In this document: positions 25,657 to 35,410 of the stretch, in pieces
How the letters are laid out: each line of letters opens with the position of its first letter
How positions within the stretch are numbered: position 1 is the first letter of the stretch
Assembly (NCBI RefSeq): GCF_000427885.1
Contig: NZ_ATYW01000001.1
Location: forward strand, 364,699 to 428,698
DNA length: 64,000 nucleotides
From: Glycomyces tenuis DSM 44171
GTDB taxonomy: Bacteria; Actinomycetota; Actinomycetes; Mycobacteriales; Micromonosporaceae
Reading direction: 5' to 3'
Notes under the pieces: generated by a model
Told to the model about the DNA's origin: nothing
Seen by the model: the letters and a program-made list of their open reading frames with translations, nothing else
Databases searched by the model: none
Program-made: the position numbers and the translations under genes

Positions 25657-26288
25657 TCCTCGCGGTCGACACCGCCACCAGCGCCGTCCAGGCCGCGCTC
25701 GTCGAGGTCGACGGCGACGAGCTGTTCCTCGGCGCCTTCCGCCGCGAGATCGACAGCAGGGGCCACGTCGAGCGGCTCGCCCCCTTCATCGAGGAGTGCC
25801 TGGCCGAGTCCGGGCGCTCGAAGAGCGAGATCGCCGCCGTCGTCGCCGGGATCGGGCCCGGCCCGTTCACCGGGCTGCGCGTGGGCATGGTCACCGCCGC
25901 CGCCTTCGCCGACGGGCTCGGCGTCCCCGTCTACGGCGTCTGCTCGCTCGACGGGATCGGCGGGAACACCCGCGGCCGGGCGCTCGTGGCGACCGACGCG
26001 CGCCGCAAGGAGATCTACTGGGCCGTCTACCACAGCGGCGAGCGCCAAGGCGAGCCGCAGGTGGGCAAGCCCGCCGAGCTGCCCGACCTCGACGTCGACT
26101 ACGCGATCGGCGAGGGCGCCGGCAAGTACGCCCAGGAGCTGGCGATGCCGGCCGAACCGGAGGCGGCCTACCCGGACCTGGTGAAACTCGTCGAACTGGC
26201 CGGGCCGCGCATCCGCGGCGGCGAGCCGAGCGAGAAGCTCACGCCGCTGTACCTGCGCCGCCCCGACGCGAAGCCCGCCCGTGCCTGA
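25650..26288 (+). CDS. tsaB: tRNA threonylcarbamoyladenosine biosynthesis protein TsaB
   Basis: A 212-residue TsaD paralogue of the ASKHA fold, without its own catalytic metal site. It starts VLAVDTATSAVQAAL and has GIGPGPFTGLRVGM, both diagnostic, and DARRKEIYWAVY. TsaB acts as the scaffold that pairs with TsaD. The ATG at 25650 overlaps tsaE, and rimI follows after about 40 bp. Confidence 0.93.
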   Translation: MLVLAVDTATSAVQAALVEVDGDELFLGAFRREIDSRGHVERLAPFIEECLAESGRSKSEIAAVVAGIGPGPFTGLRVGMVTAAAFADGLGVPVYGVCSLDGIGGNTRGRALVATDARRKEIYWAVYHSGERQGEPQVGKPAELPDLDVDYAIGEGAGKYAQELAMPAEPEAAYPDLVKLVELAGPRIRGGEPSEKLTPLYLRRPDAKPARA

Positions 26289-26327
26289 GCCGGGGGACGC
26301 GCGGCCCCGGTCCGTGGTAAAGCTGGG

Positions 26328-26773
26328 ATGATGGACGGCGAGTTGCGCATGGGCCGGCTGCGCTGGTGGCATCTGACGGCCGTGGCGCGCATGGAGCGGG
26401 TGGTCTTCGGGCCCGAGGCGTGGAGCGAAGGTCTGCTGTGGACCGAGCTGGCGGCCGGGCACGATTACCGGGCGGTGTTCGACGCCGACCGCGTCGTAGG
26501 CTACGCCGGGGTGGCCCTGGGCGGGCACGAGGCCTGGATCAACAACATCGCCGTCGACCCGGAGCGGCGGCGGCGAGGCGTCGCGACGATGCTCATGGAC
26601 GACATCGTCGCCCGCGCCCGCGCGGCCGGCGCGAAGGCGGTGTTCCTGGAGGTCGCCGTCGACAACGAGCCGGCCCAGCGGCTCTACGACCGTTACGGCT
26701 TCTACGGCATCGGCGTGCGCAAGAACTACTACCAGTTCACCGGCACCGACGCCGCGGTGATGAGGATGGATCT

Positions 26774-26777
<4 letters not shown>
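26328..26777 (+). CDS. rimI: Ribosomal-protein-alanine N-acetyltransferase RimI-like GNAT
   Basis: A 149-residue GNAT acetyltransferase. The acetyl-CoA pyrophosphate motif is [11 protein letters not shown] (R/Q-X2-G-X-G/A). [20 protein letters not shown] is the RimI signature. It acetylates the N terminus of ribosomal protein S18 in E. coli; here rpsR lies in another operon. The double ATG at 26328/26331 leaves the exact start open; TAAAGC lies 4 or 7 bases upstream, so a leaderless transcript is possible. The stop overlaps tsaD. The tsaB-rimI-tsaD order is widespread in bacteria. Confidence 0.92.
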
Positions 26778-27835
<1,058 letters not shown>

Positions 27836-27853
27836 CCGGGCCGCGGGGCCGCC

Positions 27854-28663
27854 TCAGACGGCGGCCTCCGCCTCGATCGCCGCGGCCATCGCCGTGAGGA
27901 CCTTGAACTCGTCCCCGGTCGAGGCGTCCGAGCCGCCGAACCAGATCTCCACGGAGAGGTACATGTTCCCCGAGGCCGCCAGCAGGCGGTGCGTGTGCCC
28001 GAGGATGACGCAGTCCTCCGCGCCGGTGAAGTACACCGAGCGCTCCCAGATATCGGCGGCGGCGTCCTCGGTGACCTCGCAGCCGCCGCCGATGACGGTG
28101 GTCTGGAACTCCAGCTCGGCGACCCCGCCCGCCGGGTCGTCGGGGAAGACGCTCTGGGTGACGTAGATGCCGGGGCGCTCGAAGGCGTCGGTGAACTCGC
28201 CGACCATCTCGCATCCGGAGTCGTCGCCGGTCCGCTCCGGCACGGTGCCCTCGGAGTCGACCGTCATGTATTCGGCGGCGATCGGCTCGATCACGGCGCA
28301 GACGTTCTCGAGCGAGGTGTAGGCGGCCGTCTCGGCTGCCGCCGTCTCCTCCGGCTCCGATGTCTCCGCTGCCGCCGTCGTCGGTCCGGCCTCGGCCGTC
28401 GCGGACTCGGTGCCGGGCGCGGTCACCGCGCCCTGCTCGTCCTCGCCGAGCACGCCCGTGACGAGCACCGTGCCGAGGACGCCGAGGGCCACGCCCGCCG
28501 CGAGCGCGGCCGCCGCCAGCGGCCACCGCGGTCGGCCCGGCCGCGCGGGCGGCGGGAAGCCGCCGGGGACGGGGCCGGGCGGAAGCGGTTGCGGCCGGTA
28601 CGAGCCCGGCGCGGGCGCGCCGGGGTTCGCCCCGCCGCCGGGGGGATCCATCGGGTACTGCAA
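27854..28663 (-). CDS. Membrane-anchored extracytoplasmic protein of unknown function
   Basis: A 269-residue protein with a Pro/Gly-rich cytoplasmic N terminus (PPGGGANPGAPAPGS), one membrane helix (ALAAGVALGVLGTVLVTGVLG), an Ala/Thr/Glu-rich linker, and an external domain with spaced cysteines (NVCAVI, GCEMVG, GGCEV, DCVIL). TTG 28663 is preferred because GAAAGGAAG stands at correct distance; starts at GTG 28702 or ATG 28651 are possible. The layout is common in actinobacterial lipoprotein-like or DUF-type proteins. The upstream region is occupied by a hairpin element, so its promoter may lie inside it. Function unknown. Confidence 0.75.
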   Translation of the reverse strand: MQYPMDPPGGGANPGAPAPGSYRPQPLPPGPVPGGFPPPARPGRPRWPLAAAALAAGVALGVLGTVLVTGVLGEDEQGAVTAPGTESATAEAGPTTAAAETSEPEETAAAETAAYTSLENVCAVIEPIAAEYMTVDSEGTVPERTGDDSGCEMVGEFTDAFERPGIYVTQSVFPDDPAGGVAELEFQTTVIGGGCEVTEDAAADIWERSVYFTGAEDCVILGHTHRLLAASGNMYLSVEIWFGGSDASTGDEFKVLTAMAAAIEAEAAV

Positions 28664-28708
28664 CAGGGCTTCCTTTCGCGGAGCGGGGCCCACCGGGGCC
28701 ACAGCGTT

Positions 28709-28874
28709 TAGGGCCTGTCTTGTGAATCAGACCGGGCGTTATCCGGCCTATTCGCCCGCTCGCTGCGTTGTCGGGGCGCCCAGATCCAACACCGGGATCT
28801 GGGCGCCCCTCCGCCTTGCGAGCGAACAAATAGACTCGGATACCGCCTCGCCCTGATTCACAAGACAGGCCCTA
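28709..28874. mobile_element. MITE-like 166-bp hairpin element
   Basis: Perfect 22-bp terminal inverted repeats (28709-28730, TAGGGCCTGTCTTGTGAATC...; 28853-28874) enclose a centre that is itself an inverted repeat: GGGGCGCCCAGATCC pairs with its complement around a short AACACCG loop. The arms in between are also imperfectly complementary, so the whole folds as one long hairpin. Both ends carry TA, which may be the target duplication. No gene is inside. This is the form of a non-autonomous transposable element. It lies directly upstream of the gene at 27854-28663. Confidence 0.75.
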
Positions 28875-29014
28875 GAAGCCTCGGCCGCCGTTGCACGGAA
28901 ACGGCACGGGATCCGCACGCTCGCGCCGGGCACGGCCGAGCGCCGGGCGGGATGGTCCCGACCGGCGCTTCGACATGGTTCGGTTGCTGACGATGTGCAG
29001 TGGCCGAGCGGTGT

Positions 29015-29455
29015 TCAGCGGCCGATCAGCTCGAGCAGCCGCCGGTTCTGGTCGCGGCGGTACCAGGCGATGGCGGCGAAGGCGGCGGCGAACACGATCG
29101 TGTTGACGCCCGCCCACAGCGGCATGTCCAGCGGGACCTGGTTGACCCAGGTGGCGCAGAGCATCACGATCGCCAGGCCGGCGGCGGCCAGGCTCGACAG
29201 CCTCGGCACGACCAGGCCGATCGCCCCGGCCAGCTCGACCAGGCCGGTGACGACGCGGAACCACTGGCCCGCCCCGATCTGCTCGAACGAGGCGACGTTG
29301 GCGTCGTCGCCGAGGATCTTCGGCACCGAGGCGAAGACGAAGAAGGCCGCGAAGAGCGCCTGGGCGACCCAGACGGTGATGTTCAGGCCGCGGCGGCGGC
29401 CCTTCGCGGTGGAGGCGGCGGGGGAGGTGACTGAGGTGTAGGTCTGAGCGGTCAT
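29015..29455 (-). CDS. DoxX-family integral membrane protein
   Basis: A 146-residue protein with four predicted membrane helices: VWVAQALFAAFFVFASVPKI, a long GLVELAGAIGLVVPRLSSL helix, LAIVMLCATWVN and NTIVFAAAFAAIAWY. FASVPKILG and the following TGLVELAGAIGL are the DoxX/DoxX-like signature. Members take part in thiosulfate oxidation, membrane redox complexes or have unknown roles. ATG 29455 follows AAGGAC. The upstream NTF2-fold gene is in the same direction 129 bp away. Family clear, function unknown. Confidence 0.85.
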   Translation of the reverse strand: MTAQTYTSVTSPAASTAKGRRRGLNITVWVAQALFAAFFVFASVPKILGDDANVASFEQIGAGQWFRVVTGLVELAGAIGLVVPRLSSLAAAGLAIVMLCATWVNQVPLDMPLWAGVNTIVFAAAFAAIAWYRRDQNRRLLELIGR

Positions 29456-29583
29456 TGCGATCACGTCCTTGTCGAGGCGTTGTGTTTCGTGCTTCTGCCT
29501 CTAGGTCGATCGGTGCGACGCGATTTCGACGACCGCCGCGGATGTTCTTCGAGAATTCTTTCGCGACCGCCGCTGCCGTGCCG

Positions 29584-29943
29584 CTACCTCACCTCCGGGC
29601 GGTCGATGATGCGCTTCCAGGTGCCGTCGGATTGCTTGCGCAGCACCTGGACGCGCATGCCGGTGCCGTCGGCGGCGGTCGTCGAGGCCAGCGCCAGGTC
29701 CTCGAAGCGGACCGTCGGCAGCTGCTCCTCGTCGGTGGCGAACCGGACGTTCTGCTCGGCCATCGCCCGATAGATCGCCTTGATCGACTCGACGCCGGAG
29801 GTGGGGTCGTCCGGCGGGTAGGCCAGGACCGCGTCGGTTTCGTACAGTTCGGCTATCCCGTCCACGTCGCCCGCGTTCAAGCGCTCGGCGATCAGCCGCG
29901 TCACCTGCTCGGGCTCGGTGGCCCGCTTGCCGTCCGCTGCCAT
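29584..29943 (-). CDS. SnoaL/NTF2-like fold protein
   Basis: A 119-residue protein of the SnoaL-like or DUF4440 type: a first helix (QVTRLIAERLNAGDVDGIAELYE) and then the DAVLAYP strand, a helix (VESIKAIYRAMAEQN), and antiparallel strands ending TWKRIIDRPE. These small alpha+beta cones act as polyketide cyclases, isomerases or ligand-binding proteins; here no catalytic residue set is diagnostic. AAAGGAG lies at ideal distance from ATG 29943. Not in a specialised-metabolism cluster that I can see. Confidence 0.82.
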   Translation of the reverse strand: MAADGKRATEPEQVTRLIAERLNAGDVDGIAELYETDAVLAYPPDDPTSGVESIKAIYRAMAEQNVRFATDEEQLPTVRFEDLALASTTAADGTGMRVQVLRKQSDGTWKRIIDRPEVR

Positions 29944-30055
29944 CGGAGCTCCTTTCGTCGGTTCGGAGTCGTTCCCGTTCAGCTTCGCACCGGACGCGGG
30001 CGACGGGGCGGAAACGCGGACGCCGCCGGGCCCGCTCGCAAGACGCGGCGCGGCC

Positions 30056-30967
30056 TCAGTTCGGGGCTTCGGACATCCGCGTCAGCAGCGGCAGGGCACT
30101 CTCGAATGTGGACTGAATCGCGGCGCCGGCCTCCGCCAGCGCCAGGAAGACGCGGGCGGCCCTGATGGCGAGGTCGACCAGGAGGCACACGGTCTTGCAG
30201 ATCCTGAGGCCCAGCGCGGCGATGGCGCCGGGGAGGCTGAGGGGGTCGACGGTCGACCATATGACGCCGATGAACGAGCTGACGATGTCGGCCAGGTTCT
30301 GTATCGAGAAGTTCATCAGCGCCTCGGCGAGCGCGGCGGTGTGCTTCATCGTCGTCTTGACGAGGTCGCAGACGACGGCCACGGTGTGGACGGCCTGCTG
30401 GAACTCGCCCAGGCGCAGCGCCGCCGAAGCCGCCGCCCCGCCGGACCAGGAGGGCAGGATGCCCTCGATGGTGACCTTCCCGATGTGCTCGGCGAGGTCC
30501 ACCAGCGCCTCAGAGGCGGTGCCCCACATCTGCCCGGAGACGCCGATGCGGTCCGGGTTGCCGGAGAACATGCCGATGATGTCCTCCAGCGGCTGGAACA
30601 GGGAGACGATGGCGTCGAGTCCGGTCTTCGCGATCAGGCCCAGCCAGTACGCCGGGTCCGGCGGGAAGGGGATCGTCGAGACGGCCATGTCCGCGATCTC
30701 GATGCCCGCGCTGAGCAGGCCCGTGAGCTGCTGCGCGTGCGCGAGCAGGTCGTCCAGGACGAGTTCCCCGTCGAACAGCTTGCCCACCAGCGAGGCGGTC
30801 TCGTCGCAGACGGCCATGACGTTGTTGACCAGCGCCGCGGGAGGCGTCTTGCCGTAGGCCGACATGAGCGCGTCGGAGGCCGAGCCGGAGGTCGCATCCC
30901 CGGTGTCCTCCCCCGGGCCGGTGTGCCGGGGAGCGTCGGACAGGTCCACTATGCCTTCATCGGACAC
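30056..30967 (-). CDS. Unrecognised helical protein, partner of an EspC-like gene
   Basis: A 303-residue helical protein rich in Ala, Leu and Ile with several amphipathic or mildly hydrophobic helices. A PSWSGGAAASAALRLGEF turn resembles the WxG bend of type VII substrates. There is no signal peptide. Its start lies inside the end of the small gene upstream (11-bp overlap), so both are translated together. A C-terminal toxin domain is not visible. The small/large helical arrangement matches the locus at 20249-21717 although the sequences are clearly diverged. Type VII export is inferred from this arrangement only. Confidence 0.6.
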   Translation of the reverse strand: MSDEGIVDLSDAPRHTGPGEDTGDATSGSASDALMSAYGKTPPAALVNNVMAVCDETASLVGKLFDGELVLDDLLAHAQQLTGLLSAGIEIADMAVSTIPFPPDPAYWLGLIAKTGLDAIVSLFQPLEDIIGMFSGNPDRIGVSGQMWGTASEALVDLAEHIGKVTIEGILPSWSGGAAASAALRLGEFQQAVHTVAVVCDLVKTTMKHTAALAEALMNFSIQNLADIVSSFIGVIWSTVDPLSLPGAIAALGLRICKTVCLLVDLAIRAARVFLALAEAGAAIQSTFESALPLLTRMSEAPN

Positions 30968-31286
30968 CGTCGGCTCCCTCGCCGCGGTCCTCGATCTCCC
31001 CCGCCGCGCGGTCGTCGGTGTCGCCGTAGTCGTCGCAGGCGCGTCCGATCCGGACGGCCACGCCCTCGACGGCCGGGGCGAGCATGCCCATCAGGACGCG
31101 CAGCGAGTTCGCGGTGACCTCGTACTGCATGGCGAACGCCGCACCCGGCGCACCCCACATCCAAGACTCGGGGTCGGCTTCGGCGGCGTACCGGAAGACC
31201 TCCTCGAAGTCCGGGCTCAGTGATCCCAGCCGTTCGCACGCCTCTCGCACGGGGCCGGTGTCGATCGCGAATCCGTCTTCGGACAT
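30957..31286 (-). CDS. EspC-like type VII secretion substrate
   Basis: A 109-residue helical protein: GPVREACERLGSLSPDF, SWMWGAPGAAFAMQYEV, then LAPAVEGVAVRIGRACDDYG followed by a DDRAAGE end. The middle aromatic turn and the C-terminal ACDDYGDTDDRAA helix are the pattern of EspC (ESX-secretion) proteins. GGAG precedes ATG 31286. It overlaps the next gene by 11 bp. Divergent from the large SARP-type regulator with 173 bp between them, which suggests regulatory linkage. No secretion machinery is present in this window. Confidence 0.7.
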   Translation of the reverse strand: MSEDGFAIDTGPVREACERLGSLSPDFEEVFRYAAEADPESWMWGAPGAAFAMQYEVTANSLRVLMGMLAPAVEGVAVRIGRACDDYGDTDDRAAGEIEDRGEGADGVR

Positions 31287-31459
31287 GGCTCACTCCTTCA
31301 GGGGTCGGCGGCCGGTCCGCCGTCACCGGGCGTCCGCCGAGCATTCCGCGCGAAGGCACGGGAACCGCATCGAATCGGCACGCGCATCGAGGCGAACAAT
31401 GAGGGCTTGGCCTGCGTCGATACGATGAGCAGGGATGTCGGTGCGCTCCAAGGAGGACG

Positions 31460-34222
31460 ATGCGGTTTCGGGTACTCGGCTCGCTCGAGGTGACGCACGG
31501 GGACGGGCGCGTCCCCGTGACGGGCATGAAGGCCAAAGCGCTGGCGCAGCTGCTGCTCGAATCCGGGCGATGGCTGCCCGCGCACCGCTTCGTGGACGTC
31601 CTGTGGGACGGCGAGCCGCCGTCGACCGCGCTGCGGCAGGTGCAGAACACGCTCGCGGCGCTGCGGCGGCTGCTCGCCGCGAACGGCGGCGACCCGATCG
31701 AGCGCTCCGGCCTGGGATACCGGCTGCGCTCCGAGGAGATCGACCTGGCCCGCTTCGAACGCGACACCGCCCGCGCCCGCGAGGCGATGCGCTCGGGCGA
31801 CCCGGCCGCCGCCGTGGAGCTGCTGCGGGCGGCGCTCGAGCTGTGGCGCGGAGCGGCCCTCGCCGACCTGCGCGGCGACCGGATCGAGGCCGCGGCGGCC
31901 CGCTTGGAGCGCGAGCGCCTCGACGTGCTCGAAGTCCTCAACGATGCCGAACTCGCTTTGGGGCGCAACGAATCGGTCGTGCTCAGAGCCGGCGAGCTGC
32001 TCGGCGCCGACCGGTACCGCCAGCGGGCGGCCGCCCAGCTCATGCACGCCCTGCGCGGACAGGGCCGCGCCGCCGAAGCGCTCGAGGTGTACGCCGAGGT
32101 CCGCGCCCGCCTGGTCGAGGAGCTCGGGCTCGACCCGGACACCGAACTGCGGGAGGCGCAGCGCCGCGTCCTGGAGGCCCGGTCCGAGGCGGCGGCCCCG
32201 CCGCCCTCCTGGACGGCGGCCGTCCCCGCGCAGCTGCCCGCCGCGCTCGGCGGCTTCTGCGGCCGCGGCGCCGCGCTGAAGGAGCTGGACGACCTGCTCG
32301 ACGCGGAATCCGAGGCGCTGCGGATCGCCGTGGTCTCCGGTCCCGGCGGGGTCGGCAAGACCTCGCTCGCGGTCGAATGGTCCCACCGGGTCAGGGACCG
32401 CTTCCCCGACGGCCAGCTCTATGTGGACCTCCGCGGGTTCCACCCGAGCGGGGCCGCGCTCGCCCCGGCCGAGGCGCTGAGCGGATTCCTGACCGCGCTC
32501 GGGGTCAGCGCCTCGTCGCTGCCCCGCGGCCTGGAGGCGCGGGCCGATTTGTACCGGAGCCTGGTGGCCGACCGGCGCGTCCTGGTGGTGCTCGACAACG
32601 CGCGCGACGCCGAGCAGGTGCGTCCGCTGCTGCCGGGGGCGCCGAACTGCGCGGTGCTGGTGACCAGCCGCAGGCTCATGCCCGGCCTGGCCGCCCGGCA
32701 CGGCGCGCGGCAAATCCGGCTCGAGGTGTTCGAGCGAGCCGAGGCGCGGGCGCTGCTCGGCCTCAGGCTCGGGGAGGCGCGCGCCGCCGCCGAGCCCGAG
32801 GCCGTCGACCGCATCCTGGGCTCGTGCGCGGGCCTGGCGCTGGCGCTGGCGGTCGTCGCGGCTCGGGCGGCGACCGAGACGCGGTTCCCCTTGAGCGTGC
32901 TCGCCGAGCGGCTGAGCGCGGCCGACAGCGCTTTGGACGCTCTGGCGAGCGACGACGCGCTCGGCGACGTCCGGGCGGTGTTCTCCTGGTCCTACGACGC
33001 GTTGAGCCCGGACGCGGCCCGCCTGTTCGCGCTGACGGGCCTGCACCCGGGCCCGGACTTCTCGGCGGCCGCGGCCGCGAGCCTGGCGGGGGTGCCGCTG
33101 CGGCGGGCACGGGCGCTGCTGCGGGAGCTGACCGGCGTCCACCTGCTCACCGAGCACCAGCCCGACCGGTACGCCGCCCACGATCTGCTGGCCGCCTACG
33201 CGCGGGAGATGGCGGCGGGCGAGGACGAGTCGGAGCGCGCCGCGGCGAGGCGGCGCATGTTCGGCCATTACACGGATTCGGCGTACCGCGCCTCGAAGAC
33301 CGTCGACCGCTTCCGCGAGCCGCTGCCGATGCCCACCGCCGAGCCCGGCGTCGTCGCCGAGCCGTTCGAGGAGTCCGAGGCCGCGATGGCCTGGGTGCTG
33401 CGGGAGCTGCCGGTGCTCGGCAACATGGTGCAGTGCGCCGAGGACACCGGTTCGGACCGGTACACGACGGCGTTGGCCTGGGCGATCGCCGGGATGCTGC
33501 ACAGGAACGGCAATTGGGATGTCGGTGTGGCGACGCAGCAGTGCGCGCTCCGCGCCGCGCGGCGGCTCGGCGACCGCGCCCACGAGTGCACCGCGCACGT
33601 GTACACGGCGATGTTCCTGTTCTCGTGCGCCGCGTTCGAGGAGGCCGAGCGGCATCTGCGGCGGGCGCGGGCGCTGTGCGACCCCGAACGCGACCGGAAG
33701 CCGCTGGCCCGGGTCAACCACCAGTTCGCGGTCGTGTTCAACGAGAGCCGGCGTTTCGAGGAGGCCCTGGATCACTGCCGGGAGGCCTATCGGCTGTACC
33801 TGGAGGCCGGCGACGACAACGGCCAGGCCAACACGCTCAACGGCATCGGATGGCTCCAAGCCAAACTGGGCAGGCTCGACGAGGCCCTGGAGCACTGCCG
33901 CAAGTCGCTGGCGCTGAGCGAGGCGATCGGGGCGCACAGCGCGCAGTCGGCGGTCCTCGACACCATCGGATTCGTCCTGCACCGGCAGGGCCGGAACGCC
34001 GAGGCCGTCGCCTACTACCAGCGGGCGATCGACTTGAGTCGGCGGATCGGGTTCCGCTACAACGAGGCCGAGGTGTCAGACCACCTCGGCGACCTGTACC
34101 GGGCGATGGGCGATCCGGCGTCGGCGCGCGAGACCTGGCGGCGCGCGCACGCGATCTTCACGGAGGTGCGCGAGTTCCGCGCCGCCCAGGTGCACGCGAA
34201 GATCCGCGAACTGGAGGTGTAG
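31460..34222 (+). CDS. SARP-family transcriptional regulator with NB-ARC and TPR domains (AfsR/DnrI/RedD-like)
   Basis: A 920-residue multi-domain regulator. An OmpR-like winged helix covers about 1-95, followed by the bacterial transcriptional activator domain (BTAD) to about 245 with YAEVRARLVEELGLDPD. An NB-ARC ATPase domain starts at about 265, with Walker A GPGGVGKTS at 295-302 and a hhhDDhD-like RRVLVVLDNARDAEQ. A run of tetratricopeptide repeats fills about 690-910 (NQANTLNGIGWLQAKLGRLDE-like units). Such proteins are global or pathway regulators of specialised metabolism. AAGGAGG precedes ATG 31460. A TACGAT hexamer at 31421-31426 is a possible -10. No biosynthetic cluster is seen in the window. 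Confidence 0.95.
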   Translation: MRFRVLGSLEVTHGDGRVPVTGMKAKALAQLLLESGRWLPAHRFVDVLWDGEPPSTALRQVQNTLAALRRLLAANGGDPIERSGLGYRLRSEEIDLARFERDTARAREAMRSGDPAAAVELLRAALELWRGAALADLRGDRIEAAAARLERERLDVLEVLNDAELALGRNESVVLRAGELLGADRYRQRAAAQLMHALRGQGRAAEALEVYAEVRARLVEELGLDPDTELREAQRRVLEARSEAAAPPPSWTAAVPAQLPAALGGFCGRGAALKELDDLLDAESEALRIAVVSGPGGVGKTSLAVEWSHRVRDRFPDGQLYVDLRGFHPSGAALAPAEALSGFLTALGVSASSLPRGLEARADLYRSLVADRRVLVVLDNARDAEQVRPLLPGAPNCAVLVTSRRLMPGLAARHGARQIRLEVFERAEARALLGLRLGEARAAAEPEAVDRILGSCAGLALALAVVAARAATETRFPLSVLAERLSAADSALDALASDDALGDVRAVFSWSYDALSPDAARLFALTGLHPGPDFSAAAAASLAGVPLRRARALLRELTGVHLLTEHQPDRYAAHDLLAAYAREMAAGEDESERAAARRRMFGHYTDSAYRASKTVDRFREPLPMPTAEPGVVAEPFEESEAAMAWVLRELPVLGNMVQCAEDTGSDRYTTALAWAIAGMLHRNGNWDVGVATQQCALRAARRLGDRAHECTAHVYTAMFLFSCAAFEEAERHLRRARALCDPERDRKPLARVNHQFAVVFNESRRFEEALDHCREAYRLYLEAGDDNGQANTLNGIGWLQAKLGRLDEALEHCRKSLALSEAIGAHSAQSAVLDTIGFVLHRQGRNAEAVAYYQRAIDLSRRIGFRYNEAEVSDHLGDLYRAMGDPASARETWRRAHAIFTEVREFRAAQVHAKIRELEV

Positions 34223-34283
34223 GCGCTGTGGCATCGGCCTCCACTCGGGTTGGGCTCCTTCGGTATCCGGCTAGGCTTAGCGC

Positions 34284-34805
34284 ATGACGCGAATCCCTCA
34301 CGGTCTCATCTACCGTCGTGCCGCACGGGTCCTCATCGTCGACGAGGACGACCGGGCGCTGCTGTTCTTCGGCGGGGGGCTGGTCCGGCAGGACGCCGAC
34401 TACTACTTCACCGTCGGCGGCGCCGTCGACGAGGGCGAGTCCCTGGCCGAGGCCGCCGCCCGCGAGGTGCTCGAGGAGACCGGCCTGCGTGTCACTCCGG
34501 AGGAGCTCGGGCCGCTGGTGGCCCACACCGAGGGCGCCTGGACCACCCACGACGGGGTGCGCTTCTACTCCGACGACAACTTCTTCTTCCTGCGCACGAG
34601 CCACTTCGAGGTGAGCCTCGACGGCCTGGAGGCCGGCGAGGAGAAGGAGATCAGCCGCTACGAGTGGCTCAGCATGGAGGACCTGCGGTCGACCGACGCC
34701 TACGTCTTCCCGATCGGCCTGGCCGGCGTCCTCAAGCGGCTCATCTCCGGCGAGGACGTGACCGGCCCGATCGAACTGCCCTGGGTCGACCAGAGCTCGC
34801 GGTAG
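34284..34805 (+). CDS. Nudix hydrolase (first of three tandem genes)
   Basis: A 173-residue Nudix enzyme with the complete box G46-X5-E52-X7-R60-E61-X2-E64-E65-X-G67-L68. It hydrolyses a nucleoside diphosphate linked to another moiety; the exact substrate is unknown. The frame begins ATG 34284 six bases after TAGGCT, without a ribosome-binding site, so the mRNA is probably leaderless. It shares long nearly identical DNA with the next gene around the box (from about GAGGGCGAGTCCCTGGCC on), which shows tandem duplication. It follows the SARP gene by 61 bp. Confidence 0.92.
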   Translation: MTRIPHGLIYRRAARVLIVDEDDRALLFFGGGLVRQDADYYFTVGGAVDEGESLAEAAAREVLEETGLRVTPEELGPLVAHTEGAWTTHDGVRFYSDDNFFFLRTSHFEVSLDGLEAGEEKEISRYEWLSMEDLRSTDAYVFPIGLAGVLKRLISGEDVTGPIELPWVDQSSR

Positions 34806-34837
34806 CCGCCGGGGGCCGCCGCGCGGATACTCGAACG

Positions 34838-35410
34838 GTGAACGCCGCACCAGAGCCCCACATCGTCAGGCGCCGCTGCGCGCGGGTGCTCCTCGTCGAC
34901 GAGGACGACCGGCTGCTGCTGTTCTACAGCAACGGCTTCGTCGCCCCGGGCGTGGAGTACTACGTGACCGTCGGCGGCGGTGTCGAGGAGGGCGAGTCCC
35001 TGGCCGAGGCCGCCGCCCGCGAGGTGCTGGAGGAGACCGGGCTGGCCCTCGACCCGGCCGAGCTCGGGCCGGTCGTCGCCCGCGCGGCCGGCATCTGGTC
35101 GGATGCGCCCGACACGCCGATGCACAACGACGAGTCGTACTTCTACCGCCGCGTCCCGCACTTCGAACCCGTGCGCGACGGGCTCGAGGAGGTCGAGCGG
35201 CGGGAGTTCGCCGAGGCCCGCTGGCTCACCGCCGAACAGCTCGAGGCCGTCGACCGCCTCGTCTTCCCCGCCGGGGTCTCCGGCCTCCTCAAAGCACTCA
35301 ACGCGGGGACGGTTCCCGTTGTGCCCGTTGAACTCGAATGGGGCGCTTGGTGCTGGGACGGGAATAGGGGGTGGACGGCGACCGAGCGTCCCGGGATACT
35401 CGAGCGATGA
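34838..35410 (+). CDS. Nudix hydrolase (second tandem copy)
   Basis: A 190-residue Nudix enzyme with an intact box beginning GGGVEEGESLAEAAAR. Its core repeats the preceding protein (VRRRCARVLLVDEDDRLLLF compared with YRRAARVLIVDEDDRALLFF). The C-terminal end is longer and Trp-rich (WGAWCWDGNRGW). GTG 34838 lies exactly six bases after GATACT, again a leaderless layout. Its end overlaps the third copy's start. The duplication is ancient enough for clear divergence outside the box. Confidence 0.92.
   Translation: MNAAPEPHIVRRRCARVLLVDEDDRLLLFYSNGFVAPGVEYYVTVGGGVEEGESLAEAAAREVLEETGLALDPAELGPVVARAAGIWSDAPDTPMHNDESYFYRRVPHFEPVRDGLEEVERREFAEARWLTAEQLEAVDRLVFPAGVSGLLKALNAGTVPVVPVELEWGAWCWDGNRGWTATERPGILER

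Noticed and set aside
28709-28874. Simple terminator
   Set aside because: At 166 bp with perfect 22-bp ends and TA flanks it is far longer than terminators in this window and lies upstream, not downstream, of the adjacent gene.
31298-33982. An 894-codon minus-strand frame opposite the SARP gene
   Set aside because: Antisense shadow; the plus-strand protein has all expected domains and a ribosome-binding site.
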